Shown here in pieces: positions 12,883-24,532 of a stretch of 64,000 nt of DNA. Made by a program: the position numbers and the translations under genes. The notes beneath the pieces were generated by a model. That model did no database searches. It was not told the DNA's origin and saw only the letters and a program-made list of their open reading frames with translations. This DNA comes from Saururus chinensis. Its lineage: Eukaryota; Streptophyta; Magnoliopsida; Piperales; Saururaceae. The stretch is taken from assembly GCA_035235625.1 (NCBI GenBank), contig CP141146.1, forward strand, positions 6,566,501 through 6,630,500. The letters are read 5' to 3'. Numbering within the stretch: the stretch's first letter is position 1; every line of letters starts with the position of its first letter.

Positions 12883-15558
12883 TATAATATAGTGTGTTCA
12901 TATAATTACACCCAAACTAAGGGGTTGGGGTAATTATGTATATTTTTAGTTAAATTTTGGGATGGAATCCATACGAGTAAAACTCAAAGTAACGAGCGTA
13001 ACAAACTAATGAACACCCTAAACGGATATCAGGAGCGAAAGTTACGACATCAGAAAATATGTCACATAGGTGGGACCTACGTAAAAAGTGTAGAATAACC
13101 TACCCACATGCGCCCGCTGCGCAGTGTCACGGGGTCGCTCGGGGAACAACCACCGTGCGGTACTTGCAAGGCTAAACAGCCCAACGAGTAAGCTTTTCTT
13201 CGTCAAGGTCATGGCCTTGTGCCATTCGACCAAGCATCCAGCCTGTGAAGCCAAGCAACGAACCTGTCCCAAGGTGGACGTGCGAACGTGCTGGACCATC
13301 TCCCAAGCGAGCTGGCCGGAGAGGGACACTTCCTTGCGATGCACGGATCCAACTTAGGCAACTCGGTCATCCGAACAATCCGTCTCAGCCAAGTGCATGC
13401 AAGGGTCTTTGTTTCCAACACGACCCTAAGGTCGGACGGCCGCCCGATGTATCGGAGAGCCCCATCCCCCATGCGGATGGGCTCCTGGCATGATAGTTAG
13501 CAAGGCAACCTGCCTTCGTTGCCATCCGAACTGTTGCAAGGCTAGGCATCATACCAATAGCATTGTCCATGAAGCTCACCATGTCCTTCCCTATATAGCA
13601 TAAGAGATTTCTTGCATTTCTCTGGAGTGGCAGCCAAAGTGGCCATACGGGCATGGTATCTCCGAATTTCACGAAACTACCCGAGAACACTCCCAAGGAC
13701 CCTCTAACACTATATAAGGTGGAGGGGACATCTTAAGATTCCAAAAACGTGCTAGTTGGCTAGGTGTCCCAACATAGCCAACTATGTGTGCGCATCGTTG
13801 CGCACACATGTTGCGCAATGTTGCTGGCCTTCCCCGCAACACCTGCGCACATGATATGCAACACTAAGGGCAGTTCCCATAATGCATGCACACCTCGTAT
13901 ACAACACATTCCCACGTGTGTGCACCCCAGCACGTGTCACGGGTAGTCCACTTTGCTACCCCGTGACAGCAGTCAACCACAGATGCGGTCGAATTGGAGC
14001 ACAACACGTGGTGCGCATCTATGTGTGCATATCTCTTTTCCTTCATATGTTTGCATGCCTTCCACTATAAATTCTGATTTCTGCCGAAACTTTTGGAGGA
14101 GTTTTCAGGGTAGTTTTGAGTCTGTTTTCATCTATTCAAAAAGTGTTCTTAGCTAATTTGAGGGTGTTCTACGCAATGGAAGTATCCATTCCTCAAGTTG
14201 GTAGTTCTATAAGGGGAAAAGCTTTGGGGTAAGAGGACACTCTACATGTCACCCGTGAACATCGAGGAGAGAAAGAAGTGGCCTAGAATTAGAGGAGGCT
14301 TCGTCCTTTGCCGTCGGGCCATCACGAGGGAAGTGGCCCAGAGTAGGAGAGGCTTCGTCCTCCACCGAAGTGCCATGCAGTGAGAGAAACATCCCCGGGT
14401 TTAGGGGATGTTCTGTTCATAACCTATGGGCACGGAAAACGGAAAAGAGTCTCATGGTAAGGGTTAGGTTTGTCTATTGCCTTCAGGCGCGTAGAAAAAA
14501 AAGTTTCTCCGGGTAGGGAATAGTTTGTCCGTCGGCTACAGGTGCATAGAGAGAAAAGTGTCTCTCGGTAAGGGAAATCTTGCATGTCGCCTAAGAGCGC
14601 AGGAAGGGTGAAACATCTCGAGTTAAGGGGAAGTTACGTTCGCCGTTCTCGGTCCACAAGGAAGAAAATGTTCCGGGTGAAAAAGAGGTGATGCCCACCG
14701 CCTTTGTATGCAAGGAGAAAGATATACCGAAACAAGAGGTGGTTTTGTCGCCGTATAGAGACCAGAAAAGGAGGACACTAGAGGAAACAAGAAATTCCGA
14801 GTGTCACGACTTCCAAAACTACAGGGGAGTAAGCAATTCTGACCTTTCAATTTTTAGTTTAATATGCATGCATATGTTAATTAGAAATAATGTCGTATTA
14901 ACTAAGATAAATGGTTACATGAACGCATGTGCTACCTAAGATATATGTTATGCTCTGATTCGGTGTGTTTGGATATACTTTGGCCTAATATAATATGATA
15001 ATCTCTGAAATGTTCTATTTGACTTTATATATTCTGATTTGATCTATAATGATATAATACATTTATAATTTAATGGGACTTAATATAGGCTAATCTGCTT
15101 GTTTGTGTGTTCTGCTTATTCCGCTGATTTATTGGCTTTCGTTAACTCCGATGATTTATTAGATTTCCATATGATTTTAGAAACTTTATTTAGATATAAG
15201 AATATACATATTTTAACGTATATGATTTTGTAATGCTTGATGCATATAATAGCCGTTAGATAGAACTACGCTCGGATCCGATCGTATTGGAATAATGTCA
15301 TATATATTATCCAATACATAGAGAGGCAATCAACAGTATAACAACATTAGCCCGATCCAAATTAGTTATAAAATTAGGTTTGTTTTGACCTATGCACAAC
15401 AAAGTACTAAAGCTCCATAGTGCTTAGAGGAACGTTACAACTCCTACACACAAAGTCCACCGCTCCTGGTTGGTTAATATATTTTGATATTGATGAAAAT
15501 TTTAATTTATTCCGATTTTGTTTTTTGAATAACCCCCAGTCTGGGTTGAGGTGTTACA
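12883..15558 (-). mobile_element. Solo LTR of the TGTAACACC family (copy B), minus orientation
   Basis: On the minus strand the element starts TGTAACACCTCAACCCAGAC at 15558 and ends near 12883, where the terminal bases have decayed (TATAATATAG). Flanking pentamers TCAAC (12878-12882) and TCGAC (15559-15563) look like a target duplication with one substitution, and the surrounding GH17 frame joins there. Internal blocks match copy C in inverse order, for example GAGCGTAA(T/C) near 12996 versus 21105, and the AACGTTCGGATC..AATACG block near 15250-15300 versus 16150. At 2.7 kb it is longer than copies C and D, partly from an expanded minisatellite (14200-14680). No gag or pol coding is seen, so it is a solo LTR. 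Confidence 0.72.
14200..14680. repeat. Expanded LTR minisatellite (about 60 bp units)
   Basis: Seven or more diverged units, each containing a variant of 'CGGGTAAGGGGAGGTT(C/A)TGT' plus 'CGCC..GGGCGC..GGAA', here in the inverse orientation of the CCTCCCCTTACCCGGAGACA units seen at 16800-16940, 20358-20440 and 22030-22210. Copy number differs among the four LTRs. Confidence 0.7.
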
Positions 15559-16557
15559 TCGACTCCAACTCTAGCCTCTGCTACACCAACCTCCTCAACA
15601 CCTAGCTCTATGCCGTCTTTGTGGCCATGTTAGCCCTGGGCTGCAACAATGTCAACGTAAGCATCTCATAGATGGGGTGGTTGTCCAAGGGGATGAGGAT
15701 GAGACCAATGCGGGCATGGAGAACGCCACAACCTACAATGGCGGCTCATCAGTCAGGTATTGTTGTCTGGCCTTGAGACCTCATTCCATCCCTCCGCTTC
15801 GCTGGACGTCTACCTCTTTGCCCTATTCAATGAGGACATGAAGTCATGTCCGACTTCCAAGAGGAACTATAGGCTATTCTTGTAACACCCTGACCCGCAA
15901 AACCCGACCCAGACTGGGGGTAAGATCAAAAGACATAATCAGAGTAAATAAAATAGGTGGAAAAATTAAAACCGATGGACCAAGAGCTGCAGACTCTGAG
16001 TGCAAGAATCATAACATTCTTCTACGCGCTATGAAGCTATAATGTTCAGTTGCGCATAGATCAGAACAAACCTAATTTTATAACTAATTTGGATCGGGCA
16101 AACGTATTTTATTGTTGGTTGCCTACGTACATATTGGATACCATCTCTGACGTTATTCAAATACGATCAGATCCGAACGTAGTTCTGCCTAACGACTAAT
16201 ACATATATTAGGAATCACAAAATCATATATGTTAAAAATATGTATATCTTTACATCCGAATAATCATTCGAAATCAGACAGAAATCTTATAAATCATCAG
16301 AGTCAAATGGAAGCCAATAAATAAGTAAAATACACATCTCACATAAGTGAGCAGAACACTAACAAAACACATGTCTCACTCTATCATAGACCGGAGCAGA
16401 ACACAATACAAATCATGTTGGATCATATCATATTTCATCCAACCATACCAGTCATATCAGATCGAAGCATGTCAAATCACAACAGAGCATTTCAGATCAC
16501 AATGAAATAAATCAAAGTAGATTAAATAGGAACATATCAACATGTATCAGATCAGCA

Positions 16558-16603
<46 letters not shown>

Positions 16604-17529
16604 TATATATATCTTAATTAGTATATTACTAATTAAGATGTTCATTCATATAAATCGTATTAAACAAGAAGGTCATAAAAGCGTACTCCCCTGCAATTCC
16701 AGAAGTGGCGACGTTCGAAGTTGCTTATTTCCCCAGGGCGTCCTTCCTTTCTGATCTGGAGACGGCGGCCAGAACCTCCTCTAACTTTGGAACACTTTAC
16801 CCTTCCTGCGCCCGTATGCGACGAACAAAACCTCCCCTTACCCGGAGACACTTTACCTTTTCCGCGCCCATAGGCGGCAGACAGAACCTCCCCTGACCCG
16901 GAGACACTTTACCCTTTCCGCGCCCGTAGGTGGCGGACAGTGTCACGCCCTGGCACCGCCCGACCCGAGCCGAAACCGGTCCAGGGGCCGGTCAAGGTCA
17001 CGGGGGCGACAAGGGAAAATTGAGATACGGTTTAGCGGAAGACTTATGCCCTAACTACGGGCGTACACACCACTTTGAGTAAGAAAGAGAGTTACATTAA
17101 CTCAAGATAAACATAAGTCTCAAACCCACATGCTTAGTCAACCTTAGCCCACTCTAGGCTCCAACATAAGTTTTAAACAACACAAGTGTATAACATAGCA
17201 TAAATTAGAATGAAAACCATACACAAAGGTTCTAAACATAAAGCATAAACCAAAGATAATATGTCTCATCAGAGGACTCTACGATCACATCCATGTCGTC
17301 TCCGATCTTTCCTCGAAGAGGAGATCCTATCCATCTGAGTGTCGCACCACGCAGCCCCAAAGCAAAACACAATAAAGAGGGGTGAGTTTAAACAAACTCA
17401 GCAATGGTTTTCTATTATACTATCATTATCGGAAACACGATGACACATCAACATAATCATTCAAATCAAAGATTGAAAAGATGTATCATTTTCTGATCAT
17501 ACATTCATAACACATAGTGTATCATTCAC

Positions 17530-17745
17530 ACTTTCTGATCATGCATTCATAACACATACACCTGCATATAGTGTCTCAATCACACTTTCTGATCATGCAT
17601 TCACAACACATAAACCTGCATATAGTGTCTCAATCACACTTTCTGATCATGCATTCACGACACATAAACCTGCATATAGTGTCTCATTCACACTTTCTAA
17701 TCATGCATTCATAACACATACACTTGCATATAGTGTCTCAATCAC
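17530..17745. repeat. 54-bp tandem repeat array within LTR E1
   Basis: Four near-perfect units of about 54 bp, each with ACTTTCTGATCATGCATTCA and CCTGCATATAGTGTCTCA. A degenerate partial unit precedes them near 17470-17530. The corresponding part of E2 (about 35690-35840) has only scattered single copies of these two motifs, so the array expanded in E1 or its lineage. Confidence 0.9.
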
Positions 17746-19087
17746 ACTTCTATAATCAAGTATGCATAATATATCTCATCCATTGTTGCACTACAAACGT
17801 GTCAAATTACATGTTACACAAACATGCATGACATACATCATATACTTGCATCAGCATAAAATCAAGAATGCCTCCATTAAGGAGTAATCACAAATGGTGT
17901 CACGAAGACGGGGACATAGACAAGGTCACGAAGACGTGTCATGGTCCAAATTCTATGAAAGAATTTAAGAAGTTCGGGGTTGTCAATCCCTAAAGGCTGC
18001 TCACCCCAGATGATCCTGGCTAAGGATGTCACATTCTCACGAAGAGAACCTAGAGTAGGGGTGTTCGATTTGGGACATCTTCTGCGATGAGGAAGAGCCC
18101 GAGTTCCTACGAAGGAAACCCACGAACACATGGTAACTGGTGCAAAGAGCATACCATATTGGATTCTCAGGGTTCATATGACAATAAATAATCTCAAATC
18201 GCAAGACAAGTACACAATTTATCCCCATATCATTTTATTAAACTAGATTCTACCCAGGGAGTGCACATGTTCCACACAGGAACTCAAATCAAAACGTATC
18301 CTTTCAGACCAATCAAGTTTCGATTTAAGTCACGACCGATCAATCAGGCAAGCAATTTCACCACATTGCATAAATCGGTCAAACTCGATTAATCTTGATA
18401 AAGCATCAATTGAAATCCATTTTCATGATGCATGCAACATGGTACATACGTGAGTAAGGCATACATGAATCCTAATTCGTGCTAAGTGCTCTTATCAGCC
18501 CCCATGCATAATTCATAATCATTACATCAATGCTTATCATCATCATTAACCCCACATGTGTGTGTGTGTGTACATAGTAGAAGCACTCCTCTCCATGCAT
18601 ATTAACATGTTTGTAATTAACTCACCATCACACTATACATGTATATTAACATCTAAACATGAATTCCAGCGGAAATCATAGATGAAGAATCATTAAAATC
18701 ATAACTCAAATCAAAGCTTATCTATAAGCTACACATATATAAGATCATTTAATTCATACTTGAGTCATGACATCCACCATCATTCACATATCAATCAACC
18801 ACATCCTAACATGACTTATCATTCTGTTAGTATGTTGTAGTACTACTGAAAATATACCTAACCATAGAGCATCAACCATTCATAACTTCAAGATGTAATT
18901 TCAACATCATATAATCAATCTCAAGTCATTCTACATAATACTAATATATACCACAACTCCATAATCTCAATGGAACACCCTTTCAGTAACATACTATAGC
19001 TCAAAATACTCCAAAATACACATGGAAATGATATATCAGTGTAGGATTACCGAAATAGACATCATGCAAATTATACAACATCTGCTG

Positions 19088-19262
19088 TGTAGCCGTTTGA
19101 ATGCCCAGTAGGGCAGTTCAATCGGCTAAACGTGAAATTCCTGGAAATGTCGTGTTGCCGTTCGAACGCCTGGTCAGGCCGTTCAATCGGCTAAACGGGA
19201 AATTCATCAAAATTATAGTGTTACCGTTCAAATGCCCAGGAGGGCCGTTCGAACACCAACAA
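19088..19262. repeat. Three 60-bp repeats with CCGTTCGAACG-type palindromes in LTR E1
   Basis: Units contain GCCGTTTGAATGCCC, GCCGTTCGAACGCC and ACCGTTCAAATGCCC, each followed by an (A/G)GGC(C/A)GTTC block and, in the first two, CAATCGGCTAAACG. E2 keeps a shorter version at about 37175-37285. The near-palindrome centred on TTCGAA recurs in both LTR copies. Confidence 0.8.
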
Positions 19263-21376
19263 GGCAGTTAGACCTTCTTCTCCAATTCAAATCTTCAAAC
19301 CGAAACTCCATTGATAAAACATAAAATCACCATCTAACAACCTAAATGCCAATAAAATCTCACCAAAATTTCCAAAAAGCTAATCTACCTTATAAAAAGA
19401 TAAAACCTTATGAAATCGGGATTAAAGATTACCATTTACTAATCATGCCATTAGAGGACCAAATCAAGTAAATTCATTCAAAATAAACCATGAAATCAAG
19501 AGCTTTACCATAGGAAAACTGAAAATTCGAAAGTCCATTACCTTATCCCTTGATTAAGCTTGGATTTGATGGTCACCCTTCTTGAAAACCTTGCAAATAG
19601 ATAGAGTTTATATTAAACTCCATTAAAACCGATTTAACATAGAAAACCCTAATAAAAAAACTTAGATTTAGGGCTTGTTGAACATAAAAATCGGATTTTG
19701 AAATCTAGGGTTTGAAGAAGAGATGCAAATCAATAGTTTTGAGGTTTAAAAATGAATCAAAACAAAGGGGAAATGGTAGATCTAGAAGGGATTAAGAGAA
19801 AATCTAGAACTTTGGGCTTAATTAGAAGAATCTTACCTTAAACACTTTCTAATCCGGGCCTAATTGGGGAATTAGGCCTAACCTCCCTTTCCTAGCCCAT
19901 TCCCAAAATGAAAATGGCTCAGGTCATCCTATTTATAGTAAGGTGTGGGGTGTGTGTAGGTAAGTTGTGGGGTATAAATAAAATAATAGGCTAAAAAGAG
20001 TAATTTGGCTATTTGAGCACTAAATAAACCTGAGAAAATTATGAATTTTTTTGTAAAGCCTTAAGTTGATGTCTTGGTTAATTTGGTCCAAAAACCCAAA
20101 TTTCGACGGTGGGGCTCATAGGGGGTCCCGCCAAACCATAATTTTTGGAAAATTAGTAAAAATTCAAAAAAATTCTTAAAAATTCAGATTTGAATCAAAA
20201 TCACTTAAAACTAATAATTATAAAGCTGATTTTGATTAAAACCATAAGAAACACCATTTATTCACGAAACCACCGAATTAATAAGAAATGAGTTAACCAA
20301 GCAAGAACCGACGAGTAAAATGAAACGAAAACCGGTTTAGAAATAAAAGTCCTTACAGACAGAACCTCTCCTTACCCAGAGACACTTTACCCTTTTTGCG
20401 CCCGTAGGTGGCGAACATAACCTCCCCTTGCCCCAAGATATTTGCCTTATATACGATTACTAACTTGAAGAATGAACACTTCCATTACATAGAACACCAT
20501 CGAATTAGGTAAGAACACTTTTTGAACCGAAGAAAACAGATTCAGAATGACTCCAGAAACTCCCCTCGAAAGAATGAACCGAAATGGCTATTTATAAGAG
20601 AAAGGCATGCGAGCGGACGAAAGAAGGCAGATGCGCACGCAGGTGCACGCACCACGTGGTGCATTCTGAATAGACCACGTGGAATGGTGGTTCGCACCAA
20701 TGCGCGTGAGGTGTGCGCGTATGCGCGCCGCGCCCACGTGTCTTCTGCGCACCTCCTGCGTTAACATGCGTCCTGCGCGATCCGACACTTGAATGGCCGT
20801 GATCTCACGGTGCATTCAGCGCGTCGACCCGGCGGCTCTGCCCGTTCTGCTGACGTCATCAATTTCTTATTTTATTATTATTTTAATCCAAATACAATTC
20901 CAACTTCAAAATGCGATAGCTTCTTATCCCGAAGTCGGAATCGCGCGTTCTTAGTACCGATGGACTCGTATTGACAAACCCTTCAAAACTAAACCCCACA
21001 TGTATAGGTTATCTCACTGTTTCAAAGTGGGTCCTGCCCATGTAGCACATTTCCTGTGGTCGTAACGTTCGTTCCCAACCTCCGTTTTGCGTGTTGTTAG
21101 GTTCATTACGCTCTTTACTTTGAGCTTTAACCAAATATGGAAATTCCCTCCATTGAACCCCATAAAACTTAACTGAATTTACGCAACTACCCCTAACCTT
21201 CTTGGGTTAAGCGTAATCGGAACATGGGGTGTCACAATTCTCCCCTAGCGAGGAGGTGTACGACATCCCACTGATAGCTCAGGGTGTAAGGCTGGATGAG
21301 GGGCAGGCCAACAGAGGGGGATCTAGTGTGTCAGTGAGCTCCTTAAGGACCCAAAATGACGATGGACCATAGTTCC

Positions 21377-22912
21377 TATAATGACCCGAGTTGAACTAGG
21401 AGTCCAAAAATTTTGGATTAAAATTTTACTTTTGTAAAACAAAAAAATATGATATGTGTACGAGAGTTGTAACATTTCTCTATGCATTACGGAGCTTTAA
21501 AGCTTCATCTCGCGTAGGCCAAAACAAAACCTATATTTATAACTAATTGAATTGGGCCAACATTATCGTATTATTAGTTGCCTATGTACGTATTGGATAA
21601 CATCTCTAATATTATTCCAATACGATCGGATCCGAACGTAATTGTGCTTAATAGCTAATACATGCATTATGCAATACAAAATATATAAATCATATAATTA
21701 TAATATAATAAAATATTCGGAGTCAGATGGAAATCTCATAAAATCATTGGAGTCAAATGGAAGCTAGTAAATCATCGGTATCAAACAATTCTTTCTTTCA
21801 CATAACAAAGTAAAACATATAAGAACATAATAGAGCAAATCATAGCAAAGCATATATGTCACTCAACATCTTAAGTTAACTACTTAAGATGTGCATTTTT
21901 TAAAAATATATTAAAGTCATAAACACTTACTCCCTTGAGGTTTCCAGACATAGCGGTGTTCGGCGTTGCTCCTTCCTTTAGGGTGTCCTCCCCTTCAGAT
22001 CCAAAGACATCGGCAAAGCCTCCTCTTGCTCCAGAATGTTTCTTCCTTTATTTCCCAAAATGACAAACATAACCCCCCCTTACTGGAGATGTTTCTCTCT
22101 TTCTGTACTCTTAAACAATGAACATAACCTCCCCTAACTTGGAGATGCTTCTCTCTCTACTTGACCGAATGTGGTAGTCTGAACCTCCCCTTACCCGGGA
22201 TGCTTCTCTCTTTATGGCCCAATAGCGGAGGATGGGCCTCATCTTTCCCCAAGCCATTTCCCCCCTCTTGAGTGCCTAACTCAAAGAATGGACCCTTCCA
22301 TTGTATAGAATACTCTCAATTTAGTCAGGAGAGCGTTTTGAATAGACTAAATTGGGCTTAGAATGACCTAAAAATAGAGAAAATAAGGTCTTGATCAACA
22401 AAACCCCCCACCCCTTTATATAGAGCATGACCGCACTGCCAATTTTGGCGATGCCTGCCGATTTCGGCGGTGCAGCACACGTGATGCCCACACACTCTAT
22501 GGCGTGTGGCTCCACCCCACAACACACAGGCCTGCATGTGGCGTGCAACTCTTTTTTATTGTTTTTTTAAAATATTTTTATCTTTGAACATTTGTATCTT
22601 TCTGCCTCAGACTTGGATTTGTGTGTTCTTAGTACCATTGAGCTCATATCGACGAGCCATACAAAACTAAACCTCTTAAGGTAGGTTATCCCACTCTTTT
22701 TAAGTAGGTCCTACCTATAAGACATGCTTCCAAGGTCGTAATTTTCTCTTTGGACCTCCATTTCTAGCATTTTTTGACTCGTTTTGCTTGTTTCTTCGAG
22801 CTCTACTCACATAAGGGAGTTTCATTCCTATATGTTGACTAGTCTCCCTCTAAAAATTAATAATTATTTTCAACCTCTCATGTTTAACGTAATCAGAAAA
22901 TGGGATATCACA
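21377..22912 (+). mobile_element. Solo LTR of the TGTAACACC family (copy D), decayed ends
   Basis: Begins at a degraded start (TATAATGACCCGAG, aligning with TGTAACACCCTGACCCG of copy C) and ends GGGATATCACA at 22912. Internal blocks follow copy C in order: the AATACGATCGGATCCGAACG block near 21620, the (A/T)CTCCCTTGAGGTTTCC block near 21930, the CCTCCCCTTAC minisatellite near 22070-22200, and a GAGCTC..CGACGAGCC block near 22640. Flanking pentamers GTTCC and GTTAT only partly agree, so the target duplication is unproven. Length about 1.54 kb. Confidence 0.7.
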
Positions 22913-23218
22913 GTTATAACTTACAATTGAAAGGAAGCTTCAAGTGAATTCTTTGAAGAAGAAGGGAATGGTAGAAGAAGGTGGCCTTGAGGGGACAAAT
23001 GTGAGTGATTTTTTCCAAACGGACAATTTCTCTTGTCTAGAACTAAAAAGTTGTGGGAAATTTGAAATACATACTCTTTTGTAGATAAAGTAGCTACATA
23101 AACACCCTATGAGGGAGTAAGTTGTAGCCGTGTAGTTCTAATAGGATTTATATATAATTTTTTTTATACTTGTTATTTGGAGGAAGGTGAAGTCCAACTA
23201 GTCTTCTAAGTGGGAGAT

Positions 23219-23771
23219 TGTGAAGAATGGAAGACTGCCCGAGTTTGGAACTAATAGATTGTCAAACATGAGCAATTGATTGTTCTGGTTGTTGTTGTGT
23301 GAAATTTGTCCGAGGCGTTGGGCAATCATGGGCTAGATTGATCGATCACTCTAGGTTTTGGACTCACAAGATTTAGGCTGAGACAAATGGTGATCGATTG
23401 CTATGTGTGGGTGATCAATCAACCGTATTTCAGACTATGGGTTTTCACCCGATTTGGACTCTTTTTGATTGGCAACTCTAGGATTTCCTTCAAAATAACC
23501 TTGTTTGAGCCAGTACACCCCTTGGGGTATTTAAGGCTCCTTTAAACCCTAAGGGTCATGGTTGAAACTTTGTAAAAGTAAAAACTTGTGAGAGTTGAGA
23601 GGATATGAGTGCTCCTTGTTGTAATCTTCTCGTCTATAAAGTTCTCATGATTAAATAGTGAATTTGTATGTGATGGGTAGAAGTTACCGCAAGCTAGACC
23701 ATATTAAAAACTTGTGTGTTCTGTAGTTTGTTTGCATCTAGTTGTGACCCTGCCTTGTTCTTCCCCTAACA
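23219..23771 (+). mobile_element. Copia-type LTR remnant
   Basis: A purine tract AAGTGGGAGA directly precedes a TGTGAAGAATGG start, the usual arrangement at the 3' LTR of Ty1/copia elements. Downstream are a TATA-like GTATTTAAGG (about 23528), a TTGTAATCTTCTCGTCTATAAAG block, and an end resembling 'CTTGTTCTTCCCCTAACA', all typical of copia LTRs. A GATCGATC/GATTGATC-rich segment at 23330-23420 is shared in style with 30430-30600. The upstream 300 bp (22918-23218) would be internal element sequence without a readable integrase or RT. Confidence 0.55.
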
Positions 23772-24243
23772 CTTACTTTGTACCACATCAATAATTCTAT
23801 TTAATTTTAAAAATAAATTAAAATTAGAGTAGAAGAGATAGAGAGTACAGATAAATCGTGCTCATCACCTATGGGTAATAGACACTTATAAGAAGTTGTA
23901 GGTCCATAATTAAAATTTTTTGTGGAATATTTTTTTGTATGAACAATTATATAATAGTTTCTCTAATTTTATAATAGTATTCATGACTCCCTCCGTGTCA
24001 CATTAATAACTCTATTTAATTTTTTAATATAAATTAAAATTAATATAAAGGGGAGAAAATACTAAATTTATGCCTGATTTTATAAATGGTGTTCACGTCT
24101 TGTCCATTACATATAATCAAATGCTATTAAACCTCATTAACATGCTTGAGAAGCTCACCTTGGACCTTGAGTTGGTTGTTAGTCCAACCAGGGAAGGCAT
24201 GTGAATATTGGAACAGCTTGGACCCGAGTATAATATTTTATTC

Positions 24244-24350
24244 GAGTCTATATGCACCCCAATAATCCTTTTACTACCCTAATAACCTTATAAACCTTAG
24301 ATTTACCAATAAATTAGGGTATGAAGAGATTGTTGGGTGCATATAGACCC
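24244..24350. mobile_element. Small MITE with GTCTATATGCACCC ends
   Basis: The 107-bp element begins GAGTCTATATGCACCCCAA and ends with the inverse (TTGGGTGCATATAGACCC). The internal motifs 'ACCTTATAAACC' and 'AATTAGGGTA' are also found, with 'CTTATATGCACCCCACTAA', in the kinase intron near 42650-42730 and near 9045, so it is a dispersed family. Confidence 0.75.
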
Positions 24351-24532
24351 ATTCTCATTCGTAAAGTGTGGATAAGCATATTTAGCTCCCGTGATTAACG
24401 GCTTTAAATTGCTAATCACTTTAGCTTTGTTTAGCTACCGGGATTATTCGTTGTGTGGTAGTTTTGACTTTAGAAACAACACTAAATGCTATTATTAAAT
24501 CGAAATTATCGAACTTAATCCCAATAATTATC

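Larger units (their letters stand above)
16941..20357. mobile_element. Giant solo LTR, TGTCACGCCC family (copy E1), nested in copy C
   Basis: 3417 bp beginning TGTCACGCCCTGGCACC and ending AGTCCTTACA. It is flanked by the perfect 5-bp duplication GACAG (16936-16940 and 20358-20362). The flanking minisatellite reads continuously when the element is removed. Copy E2 (35097-38378) shares the same ends and is similar throughout. The TG..CA termini, 5-bp duplication and absence of protein-coding sequence or an internal LTR junction support a solo LTR of an element with unusually long LTRs. Assignment to a Ty3/gypsy lineage with long LTRs is inference. Confidence 0.85.
15881..21236 (+). mobile_element. 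Solo LTR of the TGTAACACC family (copy C), interrupted by a nested LTR
   Basis: Starts TGTAACACCCTGACCCG at 15881 and ends GGGGTGTCACA at 21236. A perfect 5-bp target duplication ATTCT (15876-15880 and 21237-21241) flanks it. Without the nested insert (16941-20357 plus one GACAG) its length is about 1.93 kb. It contains a (TA)n run at about 16563-16612 and the CCTCCCCTTACCCGGAGACA minisatellite, which the nested element cut in half. No internal domain is present, consistent with LTR-LTR recombination. Confidence 0.88.
11100..21370 (+). pseudogene. GH17 beta-1,3-glucanase pseudogene, split by nested LTR insertions
   Basis: Four separated pieces read in order along a glycoside hydrolase family 17 protein. 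Piece 1 (about 11148-11350) gives NGRVANNLPPSANVAELL, VKLY and NIYVVVTLFN. Piece 2 (about 12525-12882) gives NKVFVDPHN, VPSMQNIHVTLI and SSIKVSSPIALNDL, then the region before the second active site with frameshifts and several stops. Piece 3 (15559-15880) gives LCYTNLLNTQL, GWLSKGDEDET, ENAATYNGGLI and VYLFALFNEDM..TSKRNYRLF. Piece 4 (21242-21366) continues SPSEEVYDIPLIAQG and ends at a stop. Removing the insert 15881-21236 plus one copy of its ATTCT duplication restores the frame across pieces 3 and 4 (RNYRLF then SPSEEVYD). The SETGW-like catalytic motif is altered (SEMGWLSKG after frame repair, or lost). About 1 kb of unrelated DNA separates pieces 1 and 2. A remnant acceptor (CTTAGCAG near 11156) argues against a processed copy. 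Not functional. Confidence 0.85.

Noticed and set aside
20522..20974. Frames with His/Arg/Ala-rich peptides near 20.6 kb
   Set aside because: Inside LTR copy C; the matching blocks of copies A and D are not open in the same frame.
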